A DNA stretch of 64,000 bases from Xanthomonas hydrangeae. Its GTDB lineage: Bacteria > Pseudomonadota > Gammaproteobacteria > Xanthomonadales > Xanthomonadaceae. Below are positions 53,701-62,265 of the stretch, in pieces. How positions within the stretch are numbered: position 1 is the stretch's first letter; every line of letters begins with the position of its first letter. The stretch spans positions 5,241,501-5,305,500 of the forward strand of contig LR990730.1 in NCBI GenBank assembly GCA_905142475.1, written 5' to 3'. The translations under genes were made by a program, and so were the position numbers. The notes below the pieces were generated by a model. It searched no databases and had not been told where the DNA came from. It saw only the letters and a program-made list of their open reading frames with translations.

Positions 53701-56111
53701 CCCGACAGCGTGCCATTGCTGGCCAGGGTGAGGCCGGCCGGTAACGTGCCGCTTGCCAGCGTGTAGGTGTACGGCGCGGTTCCGCCACTGGCGCTCAGCG
53801 CTTGGCTGTAGGCAGTGCCACGCGTGGCGGCCGGCAGCGTGGACGGCGCAACGACGATCGGTGGCGCGGCGATGTTCAGGGAGTAGCTCTGCGTTGCCTG
53901 CGATGGCGTGCCGCTGGTGCTGTCGGTGGCGGTCACGCTGAAGGCAAAGCTGCCCACGTTGCCGGGCGTACCGGTCAAGGCGCCGCTGCTGCCATTGAGC
54001 GTGATGCCCGCCGGCAGGGCGCCAGCGGTGACGGCGTAGGTATATGGCGCAATGCCGCCGGTTGCCGGAGTGAGCGCGCCCGAATAGGCCTGGCCTGCAG
54101 TGCCTGCCGGCAAGCTGGTCGCCGGCAGGGTCACCGTCGCGCCGGCCACGGTCAGCGTGTAGGCACGGTTGCCGCTGGTGGGGCTGCCGCCGCTATCGGT
54201 GGCGGTCGCGGTGAAGTTGAAGCTGCCGGTGGCGATGGGTGTGCCGGACAGCACGCCGGTAACGCTCAAGCTCAGCCCGGCCGGCAACGCACCGGCCGTG
54301 ACGGCGAAGGTGTACGGCGCGGTGCCTCCGCTGGCGCTCAGGTTCTGGCTGTAGGCGCTACCTGCGGTGGCCGCCGGCAGCGAGGCCGGCCCGACCGTCA
54401 CCACCACGTCGTCGTTGAGGATGGTGCCGGTGCCGGTGGCACGCGCAATGCCGGCGTTGCTGGCGCCGGACAGGCCGACGCTGAAGGTCTCGTTGGCTTC
54501 GACCGCGGTGTCGCCATTGACGGTGATTGCCACGCCCTGCGCGGTGGTGCCCGGCGCGAAGGTCAGCGTGCCGGAACGCGCGACATAGTCGCTGCCGGCG
54601 GTGGCAGTGCCGTCGGCGGTGGCGTAATTGACCGACACGGTCTGACCGCTGGCCGCGCTCAGGCTCACCGTGAAATTGGCCGTGGTGGTGCCGCTGTTGC
54701 CTTCGTTGACGCTGATATCGTTGATCGACAGCGACGGCACTGCATCGTCGTTGACGATGGTACCCAGGCCCTGTGCATCGGCTACCGTCGCGCCGCTGAC
54801 GTTGCTGACGTTGACGAAGAAGGTCTCGTTGGGTTCGCTGAGCGTGTCGCCGTTGACCAGCACGGTGAAGGTGGCGCTGCTGCTGCCCGCGGGGATGGTC
54901 TGCCCGGACAGGCTGGAGGCGACGTAGTCCACGCCCGCAGTGGCGGTGCCATCGGCAGTGGCGATATCGAAACTGACGCCGCCGGCGCCGGCCGGCTGGC
55001 TCAACGAGACAGTGAAGGTGGCATTGGTGGTGCCGGCATTGCCTTCGTTCACGGATACGTCGTTGATCGACAGCGACGGCTGGTCGTCGTTAGCGATGGT
55101 GCCGGTGGCGCTGTTGGGCGACCCCACACTGTAGCCGCTGCCCGCAGCCAGGCTGATCACCACGGTCTCGTCCGCTTCGATGGTGGCATCGGCGGTGGGA
55201 TTGATGGTGATGGTGCTGCTGGTCTGCCCGGCGGGGATCGTCAGCGGCGAACTCACGGCCGCGTAGTCGGTGCCCGAGGTCGCGCTACCGCCGACGCTGA
55301 AGGCGATCGACACCGCGCTCTGCGCGGCCTGGTCGAGCAAGACGGTGTAGATCAGGTTGGCCGCACCGTCCTCGGGCACGCTGGACGGCGATACCGTGAT
55401 CGATACGGTCGGAAAGTCGTCGTTGACGATGGTGGCGGTGGCGCTGGACGGGCTGCCGATGGCATAGCCGCTGCCGCTGGCCACGCTGATCACCACCGTC
55501 TCATTGGCCTCCACCGTGGTGTCGGCGACCGGGGTGACGGCGAAGGTGGCCGTGGTGGCGTTGGCGGGCACTACCACGCTGTTCGGCGCACCGGTGTAGT
55601 CGGTGCCGCTGGTGGCGGTGCCGCTGCGGCTGAGGTTCACCGTGGTCGCCGAACTGCTGGTCTGGCTCAGGGTCACCGTGTAGGTGAACGACGCGCCGCT
55701 GTCCTCGTTGCGGCTGGCCGGGCTCACCGCGATGCTGGCAGTGCGCGATGGATTGACGGTGATGTTGAAGACGATCTGGTTGTTGTCTTCGTCCAGCAGA
55801 TAGAACGAGTCCGATGTCGCGCCATCGCCGTTGTTGGTATAGGTCACCTGTTCGGTGCTGTCAGGATTCTGACCGGGAAGACTGTACGTGCCATGCGCAG
55901 GGGGCACGCCAGGATCGGTCATACCGATATTGGAAGGGCCGTCGCAGTCGCCGACTTCAAAGGACACAGAGCCACCTGAATTGACGGTAGCGCTTTTCGG
56001 CGTCGGGCAGTAGGCGGCCAGGGCAACCTGAGAGGTCGCCAATAGCAACAGCGCCAGCATCCAGCGCAACAGCGAGCGCACACCACCTGAGGCGGTCAAG
56101 TTCGTAGACAT
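50790..56111 (-). CDS. Large autotransporter adhesin with Calx-beta and Ig-like repeats
   Basis: 1773 residues from ATG 56111. Extended signal peptide (LLRWMLALLLLATSQVALAA), then a 100-residue head with CPTPKSATVNSGGSVSFEVG. Four Calx-beta modules follow (each with SVNEGN- or PEDG-type start and GTATAGxDY), then seven Ig-like putative domains (pattern LPAATRGTAYSQTLSASGGT then APYTY, LSGTPTVxGSFNFTVTATD), a cadherin-like module (APVAVADVAATMSD) and a C-terminal autotransporter barrel (about 1490-1773) that ends NLEKKY with a terminal aromatic residue. It would be displayed on the cell surface, probably for adhesion. Divergent from the tail-collar genes. Repeat number may vary. Confidence 0.9.
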   Translation of the reverse strand: MSTNLTASGGVRSLLRWMLALLLLATSQVALAAYCPTPKSATVNSGGSVSFEVGDCDGPSNIGMTDPGVPPAHGTYSLPGQNPDSTEQVTYTNNGDGATSDSFYLLDEDNNQIVFNITVNPSRTASIAVSPASRNEDSGASFTYTVTLSQTSSSATTVNLSRSGTATSGTDYTGAPNSVVVPANATTATFAVTPVADTTVEANETVVISVASGSGYAIGSPSSATATIVNDDFPTVSITVSPSSVPEDGAANLIYTVLLDQAAQSAVSIAFSVGGSATSGTDYAAVSSPLTIPAGQTSSTITINPTADATIEADETVVISLAAGSGYSVGSPNSATGTIANDDQPSLSINDVSVNEGNAGTTNATFTVSLSQPAGAGGVSFDIATADGTATAGVDYVASSLSGQTIPAGSSSATFTVLVNGDTLSEPNETFFVNVSNVSGATVADAQGLGTIVNDDAVPSLSINDISVNEGNSGTTTANFTVSLSAASGQTVSVNYATADGTATAGSDYVARSGTLTFAPGTTAQGVAITVNGDTAVEANETFSVGLSGASNAGIARATGTGTILNDDVVVTVGPASLPAATAGSAYSQNLSASGGTAPYTFAVTAGALPAGLSLSVTGVLSGTPIATGSFNFTATATDSGGSPTSGNRAYTLTVAGATVTLPATSLPAGTAGQAYSGALTPATGGIAPYTYAVTAGALPAGITLNGSSGALTGTPGNVGSFAFSVTATDSTSGTPSQATQSYSLNIAAPPIVVAPSTLPAATRGTAYSQALSASGGTAPYTYTLASGTLPAGLTLASNGTLSGTATVEGSFNFTVTATDAGSFTGDHAYSLTVAGPNLVLPASSLPAGTAGQAYSAAITPATGGTAPYSYAVTAGVLPTGVVVDVASGALSGTPTVAGTFNFTLTVSDSTPSPAAQASRSYTLTIAAPVIVVAPTALPAATRGTAYSQTLSASGGTAPYTYAVSAGSVPAGLTLASNGTLSGNPTVEGSFNFTVTATDANSFTAAQAYALTVAGPNLALPANNLPAGTAGQAYAATIAPATGGTAPYSYALTAGALPNGVVLDAATGGLSGTPTLSGTFNFTLTATDSTPSPAAQASRSYAVTIAAATLVLAQPTLPPATRGSAYNQVLTASGGVAPYRYSIASGTLPAGLTLASDGTLSGTPTTQGTSSFTIAVADAGNASATQAYSFTVSDAAPVAVADVAATMSDAAVSVAVTANDTGNIASIGIATAPTNGTAVVNGLELVYTPAAGFVGTDAVSYTVTGNGGTSAPATLTITVNARPVAVSVTAAAVPGEAQQIDLTRNATGGPFVAAAVVAVLPASAGTATITQVGGASAAAAAARASGPSPAAAAMAESPSFMLTFTPNPAFVGQATVQFTLSNAFATSAPASVVFTIAPRRDPSVDAEVRGLIDAQSESTRRFARAQIDNFQRRLEATHRGGSTFSNAVSFQPTSHCRQADRGISAQPCSPDTQEADNDFRDAPAMASSGNSTAQGQGDLGLWVGGAIRSGSLDRQSNNNGVDFQTDGLSVGADYRVAQSLAIGAGLGWGRDDSDVGRNGSHSKATAYTMALYASFHPGKAFFFDTLVGYQLLSYDLRRYVTDDASMAEGNRDGKQWIASLSTGADLQRGELQITPYARVDVARATLDGYVEDGVAPFALRYDDMDVATTTGNLGLRLEWRREVAWGRLTPQLRVEYQRDFQGRGDATLSYADLNGGPFYRAGQSAFDRNRLMVGIGAALLTEQGLSTRLEYRGITDGDNNNDQTWMINLEKKY
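52515..54400 (-). repeat. Ig-like repeat array, part in 540-bp paired units
   Basis: Seven Ig-like modules of about 90 residues. They alternate between two types (LPAATRGTAYSQ and LPAGTAGQAYSA), and DNA of successive pairs recurs at 540 bp, for example the AGGTTCGGGCCGGC stretches near 53060 and 53600. Unequal recombination is the likely source. Confidence 0.8.
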
Positions 56112-56375
56112 ATGTTTTTCCCCCAAAAAACACGCCACCCCAATGGCGTCGGCAACGGTCCTGGTGCCTCGGATCAGCGCAACCCAATGCCTGAATGGGC
56201 ATACGATTGGACTGTGGAGCCATTTAAGCAGGAACTGACTGGCAGTTAAAGAATGAAAAATTAATACTTCATTCCAGTTCAAGACGCAGACGGCTTGTGC
56301 TGTGCAATCTCGGCAGGTATCAGTACGTCAGTCTCCGGCAATCGGTCGGCGGCGCACCTATGGAGGGAGAGCTGC

Positions 56376-56921
56376 ATGAGTGAGTTCTTCATCGGCCAGA
56401 TCATGCTGACCGGTTTCGCATTCGCGCCGAAGTACTTTGCGCAGTGCAACGGGCAATTGCTGCCGATCAATCAGAACCAGGCCCTGTTCAGTCTGCTCAG
56501 CACGCGCTTCGGCGGCGACGGCAGGACCACGTTCGGCTTGCCGGACATGCGTGGGCGCACCCCGATGGGCTATGGACCGTCGGCGGATCCGAACTGGCAG
56601 CCGCCTGCCGCTCCCATGGGCCAGGCGGCAGGCGCGGAGACGGTGACGCTGGTGGCAGACAACCTGCCCCCGCACAGCCACCTGATGGATTGCAGCAGCG
56701 CCAACGGCGACAACCGCACACCGACAGGTCGTCTGTTCGCGAACAACAACGTCGCCTCGGGGACTGCGCACGCGTTATACGCCGCGCCTGGCGCGATGGT
56801 GCCGCTATCCCAGTCAACGATCGCCAACAGCGGCGGCAGCCAGGCGCATCCGAACCTGCAGCCGTATACCACGATCAATTTCTGCATCGCGCTGTCCGGC
56901 ATCTTCCCTTCGCGCAGTTAG
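56376..56921 (+). CDS. Tail-collar-domain protein 1 (microcystin-dependent-protein-like)
   Basis: 181 residues; GGAGGGAGAG sits 7 bp before the ATG. Phage tail-collar fold: N-terminal FIGQIMLTGFAFAPKYFAQC, NGQLLPINQNQALFSLL, FGLPDMRGRTPMGYGP, LPPHSHLM, ending TTINFCIALSGIFP. Related proteins occur outside prophages in many bacteria, often in threes. First of three paralogues, divergent from the adhesin. Role unknown; surface or appendage association is inferred from the neighbourhood. Confidence 0.9.
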   Translation: MSEFFIGQIMLTGFAFAPKYFAQCNGQLLPINQNQALFSLLSTRFGGDGRTTFGLPDMRGRTPMGYGPSADPNWQPPAAPMGQAAGAETVTLVADNLPPHSHLMDCSSANGDNRTPTGRLFANNNVASGTAHALYAAPGAMVPLSQSTIANSGGSQAHPNLQPYTTINFCIALSGIFPSRS

Positions 56922-56992
56922 GCGCCCTCGTATCCGGGGGCGCCGGCGCACGCAGCCTTGCGTACGACGCCCCATCGACCAGGAAGAATTTC

Positions 56993-57520
56993 ATGGGTAC
57001 ACCCTTCATTGGCGAAATCCGCATGTTCGGTTTTGGCCGCACACCTCAGGGTTGGCAGGCGTGCGACGGCTCGTTGCTGCAGATTTCCGAATACGAACCG
57101 TTGTACGTCCTGCTCGGCACTGTCTACGGTGGCAATGGCACCAGCACGTTCGGCGTGCCGGATCTGCGCGGCCGCCTGCCGATCCACCAGGGCCAGGGAC
57201 CGGGCCTGAGCAACTACGTGCTCACCCAGCACGCCGGCACCGAGACGGTGACGTTGACGGACCTGCAGATGCCGGCGCACACGCACACCGCTCAGGCCAC
57301 CACCACCGCAGCGACGGCGACCGCACCTGCGGGGTTATTGCCGGCGGCGGTCAACGGCAGCACGTTCTACGTGAGCGATGCGACCGGTGGCACCACCTTG
57401 GCGATGTCCACGCAGAGCACCTCGTTCGCCGGCGGCAACCAGCCGCACGACAACCTCATGCCGACACTGACGGTGCAGTACTGCATCGCCACCACGGGCA
57501 TCTTTCCGCAGCAGGCCTGA
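56993..57520 (+). CDS. Tail-collar-domain protein 2
   Basis: 175 residues; AGGAAG lies upstream of the ATG. Same fold as its neighbours: FIGEIRMFGFGRTPQGWQAC, GGNGTSTFGVPDLRGRLPIH, MPAHTH, ending LTVQYCIATTGIFPQQA. It has an Ala/Thr-rich central loop (TAQATTTAATATAPAG) not found in copy 1. The genes are spaced by about 70 bp and read as one operon. Confidence 0.9.
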   Translation: MGTPFIGEIRMFGFGRTPQGWQACDGSLLQISEYEPLYVLLGTVYGGNGTSTFGVPDLRGRLPIHQGQGPGLSNYVLTQHAGTETVTLTDLQMPAHTHTAQATTTAATATAPAGLLPAAVNGSTFYVSDATGGTTLAMSTQSTSFAGGNQPHDNLMPTLTVQYCIATTGIFPQQA

Positions 57521-57578
57521 TCCCCGCGCCGCGCCGGTCAGGCCGCGGTATGCATCCGCTTCATCGGAGAATCTGTTC

Positions 57579-58115
57579 ATGACCGAACCCTATATCGGCG
57601 AAATCCAGCTGTTCGGCTTCGACTACAACCCCTACGGCTGGGCGTTCTGCAATGGCGCCACGCTGCCGATCGCGCAGAACACCACGCTGTATTCCCTGCT
57701 CGGCGTGGCCTATGGCGGCAACGGCAGCAGCACCTTCCAGTTACCGAACTTTTCCGCACGCGCCGGTTGCCAGCAGGGTGCGGGGCCGGGCCTGACCCCG
57801 CACACGCTGGGTAGCAACTTCGGCTCTGCGTCGGAAAGCCTGCTCAGCACGCAGATCCCGATGCACCAGCATGGCGTCAACATACTTTCGCAGCCGGACG
57901 TGACCAAGAAGACGGGCACGCCAGGCAACGGTGTGGCGCTGTCGTCGCTGAACGTCAACACCGAGCGTCCGTTCCTGGCGGTCGCGCCGGACAAGCAATT
58001 CTCCCCGACCATGCTGTTGCCTACCGGCAGCGGACAGGCGCACGAGAACCGCCAGCCCTATCTGGCCGTGAACTTCTGCATTGCGCTGCAGGGCGACTAT
58101 CCGGCGTTCAACTGA
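57579..58115 (+). CDS. Tail-collar-domain protein 3
   Basis: 178 residues. YIGEIQLFGFDYNPYGWAFC, NGATLPIAQNTTLYSLLGVA, YGGNGSSTFQLPNFSARAG, ending LAVNFCIALQGDYPAFN. The PDLRGR block of the other two is changed to PNFSARAG and the usual PxHxH to MHQHGVN, so it has diverged. Third and last of the set. Confidence 0.9.
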   Translation: MTEPYIGEIQLFGFDYNPYGWAFCNGATLPIAQNTTLYSLLGVAYGGNGSSTFQLPNFSARAGCQQGAGPGLTPHTLGSNFGSASESLLSTQIPMHQHGVNILSQPDVTKKTGTPGNGVALSSLNVNTERPFLAVAPDKQFSPTMLLPTGSGQAHENRQPYLAVNFCIALQGDYPAFN

Positions 58116-58151
58116 GCGCTGCCGTCACCCGGGCGCGTTGCAGAGGCGGCG

Positions 58152-58679
58152 ATGAGGATGCAGTCCTTAACGAGCGCTACCGCTATTCGGGGAGCATTAG
58201 ACCTTGCGCTGCGCCCCGAGCAGCCAGCCGACATCACGTGGCTGCAGGCGCTTTATGCCAGCACCCGCAGCGACGAGCTGGCACCGGTACCGTGGCCGGA
58301 GGCGAGCAAACGCGCTTTTCTTCAGCAGCAGTTCGCGCTGCAGCGCGCGCACTACCAGCAACACTTTGAAGGCGGCGACTTTCTGATCGTCCAGGCCAAG
58401 GATCTGCATATCGGGCGCCTGTATCTGCACCGCGCTGCCACGCAACATACGCTGGTGGATATCAGCCTGCTGCCTGACTGGCGCGGCCAGGGCATCGGCT
58501 CGCAACTGCTCGCCTACGCGCAGGCGATGGCGCGAGAGGCGGGATGCGGATTGTCACTGCACGTGCTGCACTCAAACCCCGCCGCGCAGCGACTGTATGT
58601 CCGCCACGGTTTCGTCACGGGTATGAGCAGCCAGACGCATCTGCAGATGCACTGGCATTTTCCCGAGCACCGCAGTTGA
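58152..58679 (+). CDS. GNAT-family N-acetyltransferase
   Basis: 175 residues. Acetyl-CoA motif LPDWRGQGIGSQLLAYAQAM (about 113-132) and C-terminal LHSNPAAQRLYVRHGFV are typical of GNAT enzymes. It follows the three tail-collar genes by 36 bp and is probably part of their operon. Substrate unknown; modification of a co-encoded surface protein is a speculation from context. Confidence 0.9.
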   Translation: MRMQSLTSATAIRGALDLALRPEQPADITWLQALYASTRSDELAPVPWPEASKRAFLQQQFALQRAHYQQHFEGGDFLIVQAKDLHIGRLYLHRAATQHTLVDISLLPDWRGQGIGSQLLAYAQAMAREAGCGLSLHVLHSNPAAQRLYVRHGFVTGMSSQTHLQMHWHFPEHRS

Positions 58680-58685
58680 ACGCGC

Positions 58686-58985
58686 TCAGTTGAAAACGGC
58701 CTGATACAGAAAGCCATCGCGCTCGCGCGCCACCGGTACCAGGAAGATGCCGATCTCGCCCAGCCGCGTGTGACGTAACCGATAGGTCTGCTGTGGAAAC
58801 AGAAATGCCGAGCTGTTGCGGAACAGCAGCGAAAACGGCGCGCGATGCACCGCATGCGTGGTGGGCAGCGCGCGCGCCTCGACCAGCACGAATGGAACCT
58901 CGCCTTCGTTCAATGCAGCCGAGAACGTGTCGTTGACGCTGCCTGCAAAGTGCTCCAGGGTCAGTAAGTCCATTTTTGTGCTCAT
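58686..58985 (-). CDS. Small conserved protein, DUF6916-like
   Basis: 99 residues. Beta-rich: LTLEHFAGSVNDTFSAALNE, PFSLLFRNSSAFLFPQQTYR, LGEIGIFLVPVARERDGFLY. This 'L..F....G..F.....' start and 'PFSLLFRG......PQ..Y.L.H...G.l.LFLVP' pattern is that of DUF6916 proteins, which accompany tail-collar genes. Convergent with the GNAT gene, 6 bp apart. Role unknown. Confidence 0.75.
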   Translation of the reverse strand: MSTKMDLLTLEHFAGSVNDTFSAALNEGEVPFVLVEARALPTTHAVHRAPFSLLFRNSSAFLFPQQTYRLRHTRLGEIGIFLVPVARERDGFLYQAVFN

Positions 58986-59209
58986 GGTCGGCAGAAAATC
59001 CGATCATCCACATCGGGCATACCTGCCACAACAGCTGTGCGCTCGAACGCTGCATTGGGTCATGCATGAGACGGCTTGTTGCATTCGCATCGGCCGCAAT
59101 CCGTCTGCTGCGGTACAGGCGTCATGCGACAATACTGCACGCGCCGGTTCGGTTATGTTCAGCCGTGTGACGGTTACTCTATCGCGTTGGAATTCTGTTA
59201 AAGGCTTCG

Positions 59210-60004
59210 ATGACGGCGTCCGCATCTCCTGTCGTGCAGTTGTCCGGTGTCCGCATCGATCGCGGCGGTCGCACGATCCTGCGCGACGTCTCGCTCGACG
59301 TGCCACGCGGCAGCATCACTGCCGTGCTCGGTCCTTCCGGCAGCGGCAAGTCCACCTTGCTGGCTGCGCTGACCGGCGAGCTGCGTCCGGTCGCCGGCAC
59401 GGTCACCCTGTTCGGCGCAGAAATTCCGCGCGGCAGTCGTGCACTGCTGGAGATGCGCCGCAGTGTCGGTGTGCTGCTGCAGGGCAATGGCTTGCTGACC
59501 GACCTGAGCGTGGCCGACAACGTCGCGCTGCCGCTGCGCACGCATACCCGCCTGCCGGCAGCGGTGCTGCAACGGCTGGTGCAGATGAAGCTGCACGCAG
59601 TGGGCCTGCTGGCCGCCGCCGATGCCTGGCCGCGCGAATTGTCCGGTGGCATGGCGCGACGTGTGGCGCTGGCGCGGGCGCTGGCACTGGACCCGCCGCT
59701 GATGATCTACGACGAACCGCTGACCGGGCTGGACCCGATCGCTTCGGGCGTGATCATGAGCCTGATCCAGCGCCTCAACGACAGCCTTGGGCTGACCAGC
59801 ATCATCGTCAGTCACCACGTGCACGAAACCCTGCCGATCAGCGACCAGGCGGTGGTCATCGCCAATGGCGGCATCGTGTTCGCCGGCACGCCCGAGCAAT
59901 TGCAGGACAGCACCGACCCGCTGGTGCAGCAGTTCCTGCATGGCCAGCCGGATGGGCCGATCGCCTTCGATGCGGCGCCGCGGCGCGACCGGAGTGCCGC
60001 CTGA
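59210..60004 (+). CDS. mlaF: Mla phospholipid transport ATPase
   Basis: 264 residues. ABC ATPase with Walker A GPSGSGKST (41-49), signature LSGGM (144-148) and Walker B LMIYDEP (164-170), then HHVHET. MlaF powers transfer of phospholipids between the inner membrane and periplasmic carriers, keeping the outer leaflet asymmetric. First gene of mlaFEDCBA; its stop overlaps the mlaE start (TGATG). Confidence 0.95.
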   Translation: MTASASPVVQLSGVRIDRGGRTILRDVSLDVPRGSITAVLGPSGSGKSTLLAALTGELRPVAGTVTLFGAEIPRGSRALLEMRRSVGVLLQGNGLLTDLSVADNVALPLRTHTRLPAAVLQRLVQMKLHAVGLLAAADAWPRELSGGMARRVALARALALDPPLMIYDEPLTGLDPIASGVIMSLIQRLNDSLGLTSIIVSHHVHETLPISDQAVVIANGGIVFAGTPEQLQDSTDPLVQQFLHGQPDGPIAFDAAPRRDRSAA

Positions 60005-60753
60005 TGGCCATGGTCGAGTCGATCCGCGCCTTCGGCCGCGCCGGGCTGTTCTCGCTGACCGTGCTGCGCGGCTCGGTGCCCACGCGCGACTTCATCGCCG
60101 AGCTGGTGCGCGAGATCTACAAGGTCGGCGCGCGCTCGCTGCCCATCATCGCCGTCGGCGGCGCCTTCGTCGGTCTGGTGCTGACCTTGCAGGGGTACCG
60201 CACGCTGACCACCTATGGCGCCTCCGACGCGCTGTCCACCTTGTTGGGCCTGTCGCTGTACCGCGAGCTGGCACCGGTGCTGACCGCACTGCTGTTCATT
60301 GGCCGCGCCGGCAGTTCGATCGCCGCCGAGCTGGGCCTGATGCGCGCGACCGACCAGATCAAGGCGCTGGAACTGATGGCCATCGATCCGGTCGCCAAGG
60401 CGGTGGCGCCGCGCTTCTGGGCGGCGGTGCTGACGGTGCCGTTGCTGACCGGCGTGTTCTGTTCGCTGGCCATCACCGGCGGCTACTTCGAGGCCGTACA
60501 CGTGCTGGGCATCGACAACGGCACATTCTGGTCGGGGCTGAGCAACAGCGTGGACTTCTGGGACGACTTTGGCGTGGCAATGCTCAAATCGGCGATCTTC
60601 GGCGGCACCGCCGCACTGGTCGCCGCCTACGTGGGCTTCCATGCCGAGCCGACCATCGAAGGCACCTCGATCGCCACCACCCGGGCGGTGGTAAACGCCT
60701 CGCTGCTGGTGCTGATGTTCAACTTCGTCCTTTCTGCAATGTTGTTTAGGTGA
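60004..60753 (+). CDS. mlaE: Mla phospholipid transport permease
   Basis: 249 residues, about five membrane helices. MlaE/TrbB-like permease hallmarks: GGAFVGLVLTLQGYRTLTTY, LYRELAPVLTALLFIGRAGS, AAELGLMRATDQIKALELMA. Forms the inner-membrane core with MlaF, MlaD and MlaB. Overlaps mlaF by one base; mlaD begins 11 bp after the stop. Confidence 0.95.
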   Translation: MAMVESIRAFGRAGLFSLTVLRGSVPTRDFIAELVREIYKVGARSLPIIAVGGAFVGLVLTLQGYRTLTTYGASDALSTLLGLSLYRELAPVLTALLFIGRAGSSIAAELGLMRATDQIKALELMAIDPVAKAVAPRFWAAVLTVPLLTGVFCSLAITGGYFEAVHVLGIDNGTFWSGLSNSVDFWDDFGVAMLKSAIFGGTAALVAAYVGFHAEPTIEGTSIATTRAVVNASLLVLMFNFVLSAMLFR

Positions 60754-60764
60754 GTGGAATAACT

Positions 60765-61313
60765 ATGGCCATGCGTGGACCACGACTCGAATTCGCCGTC
60801 GGCGCCTTTCTGCTGCTGACCCTGGCCTCGCTGCTGGTGCTGGCGGTGGCCTCGACCAACCAGCGCTGGGGCTTCGGGTCCAGCCAGTACACGCTGACCG
60901 CGCGCTTCAGCCAGATCGGCCAGCTGCGTGCGCAGGCGCCGGTGAAGATCGGCGGCGTGACCATCGGCAAGGTGTCCGACATCAGCCTGGATCCGACCAA
61001 GTTCGACTCGGTGGTGACCTTGTCGCTGGACGACAAATACAAGGATCTTCCCGCCGATACCTCGGCCGGCATCTTCACCAGCGGCCTGCTGGGCGAGAGC
61101 TATATCGGGCTGCAGCCGGGCGGCGACCCGGACACGCTCAAGCCGGGCGAAGAAATCGGCTTCACCCAACCGGCGGTGGATCTGCTGCAGCTGGTTGGCA
61201 AGTACATGTTCAGTGGTGGCGGTAGTGGTGGCAGCAATGCCCCGGCCGCCACCGATGGCCAGGCGCCCGCGCCTGCCCAGCCCGCTCCTCCCTCTACGGA
61301 ACCTCACCAATGA
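60765..61313 (+). CDS. mlaD: Mla MCE-domain protein
   Basis: 182 residues from ATG 60765 (GTG 15 bp upstream is less likely). One N-terminal helix (FAVGAFLLLTLASLLVLAVA), then an MCE domain with QLRAQAPVKIGGVTIGKVSD and GLLGESYIGLQPGG, and an Ala/Pro/Ser-rich tail. Hexameric MlaD rings form the periplasmic channel through which lipids pass to MlaC. Overlaps mlaC by 4 bp. Confidence 0.95.
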   Translation: MAMRGPRLEFAVGAFLLLTLASLLVLAVASTNQRWGFGSSQYTLTARFSQIGQLRAQAPVKIGGVTIGKVSDISLDPTKFDSVVTLSLDDKYKDLPADTSAGIFTSGLLGESYIGLQPGGDPDTLKPGEEIGFTQPAVDLLQLVGKYMFSGGGSGGSNAPAATDGQAPAPAQPAPPSTEPHQ

Positions 61314-61972
61314 AGACCACCCTGCTCTCCGCCGTCCTGGCCTCGACCCTGCTGGTGTGCGCACCGGCCACCGTGCTGGCACAGCCGGCCGCCGCCAGTG
61401 CGCCCGCGCAGGGCGCAGCGACCAAGACCGTCATCGACAGCAGCACCCGCATCCTGAGCACGCTGGATCAGCGCCGCGCCGAGTTCCGCAGCAACCCGGC
61501 TGCGCTGCGTCAGTACATCGACGGCGAATTGAACAAGGCCTTCGACCGCGACTACTCGGCCCGCCTGGTGCTGGGCGTCAACGGCCGTGGCGCCTCCGAT
61601 GCGGACGTCAAGCTGTTTGCCGATGCGCTGGCCGACAACCTGATGCAGCGTTACGGCACCGCGTTGCTCAACTTCGAAGGCAAGCCGACCTTCCGCGCCA
61701 AGTCCGAGAGCGCGCTGCCGGGCAACCGCGGTGTCAAGGTCTCCACCGACCTGCTGCGCGCCGGCAACGACCCGACCCCGGTCGATTACATGATGCGTAA
61801 CGTCGGTGGCCAGTGGAAGATCTTCGACGTGATGATCGAAGGCATCTCCTACGTGCAGACCTTCAAGACCCAGTTCGACGGCCCGCTGCGCGAGAAGGGC
61901 ATTGCCAAGGTCGCCGCAGAGCTGCGTAGCGGCAATCTGCAGGTTGGTCCGGCACCGGCCAATGGCAAGTAA
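61310..61972 (+). CDS. mlaC: Mla periplasmic phospholipid carrier
   Basis: 220 residues with a signal peptide (LLSAVLASTLLVCAPATVLA). MlaC/Ttg2D features: NPAALRQYIDGELNKAFDRD, VLGVNGR, PVDYMMRNVGGQWKIFDVMI, EGISYVQTFKTQF. Shuttles phospholipids across the periplasm between MlaA and MlaFEDB. Overlaps mlaB by 11 bp. Confidence 0.95.
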   Translation: MKTTLLSAVLASTLLVCAPATVLAQPAAASAPAQGAATKTVIDSSTRILSTLDQRRAEFRSNPAALRQYIDGELNKAFDRDYSARLVLGVNGRGASDADVKLFADALADNLMQRYGTALLNFEGKPTFRAKSESALPGNRGVKVSTDLLRAGNDPTPVDYMMRNVGGQWKIFDVMIEGISYVQTFKTQFDGPLREKGIAKVAAELRSGNLQVGPAPANGK

Positions 61973-62255
61973 CAGCTCCGTGCAACGCAACGGCGACACG
62001 CTGGCACTCACCGGCGTGCTCGACCGGGCGGCGGTCACTGCGGCCTGGCCGCAGGCGGTCGCGCAGCTGGATGGCATCCGCACGCTTGACCTGTCCGGTG
62101 TACAACGCCTGGACAGTGCCGGCGTGGCGATGCTGGCCGAACTGGCTGCACGCGTGCGCAGCACTGGTACCGTTACGGTGGTGGGTGAGGCGTCCGGTCT
62201 GGACGAATTGCGCGCCGCTTATCGCTTGTCCCCTACTTTCGATTTTCAGGCCTGA
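61962..62255 (+). CDS. mlaB: Mla STAS-domain protein
   Basis: 97 residues from ATG 61962. STAS domain with DLSGVQRLDSAGVAMLAELA, the family's conserved core. MlaB binds MlaF and supports the ATPase. Small size and place between mlaC and mlaA fit Xanthomonas mla operons. Confidence 0.92.
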   Translation: MASNSSVQRNGDTLALTGVLDRAAVTAAWPQAVAQLDGIRTLDLSGVQRLDSAGVAMLAELAARVRSTGTVTVVGEASGLDELRAAYRLSPTFDFQA

Positions 62256-62265
62256 GCGCCACCCC

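Noticed and set aside
52515..54400. CRISPR-like regular repeats
   Set aside because: The period is about 270/540 bp and encodes Ig-like protein modules; there are no short repeats with unique spacers.
51021..55979. Two long Gly/Arg/Ala-rich plus-strand frames opposite the adhesin
   Set aside because: Low-complexity antisense products of the Ig and Calx-beta repeats; no ribosome-binding site or motif.
56376..58115. Prophage tail region
   Set aside because: Tail-collar genes are present, but no capsid, portal, terminase, integrase or lysis gene lies nearby.
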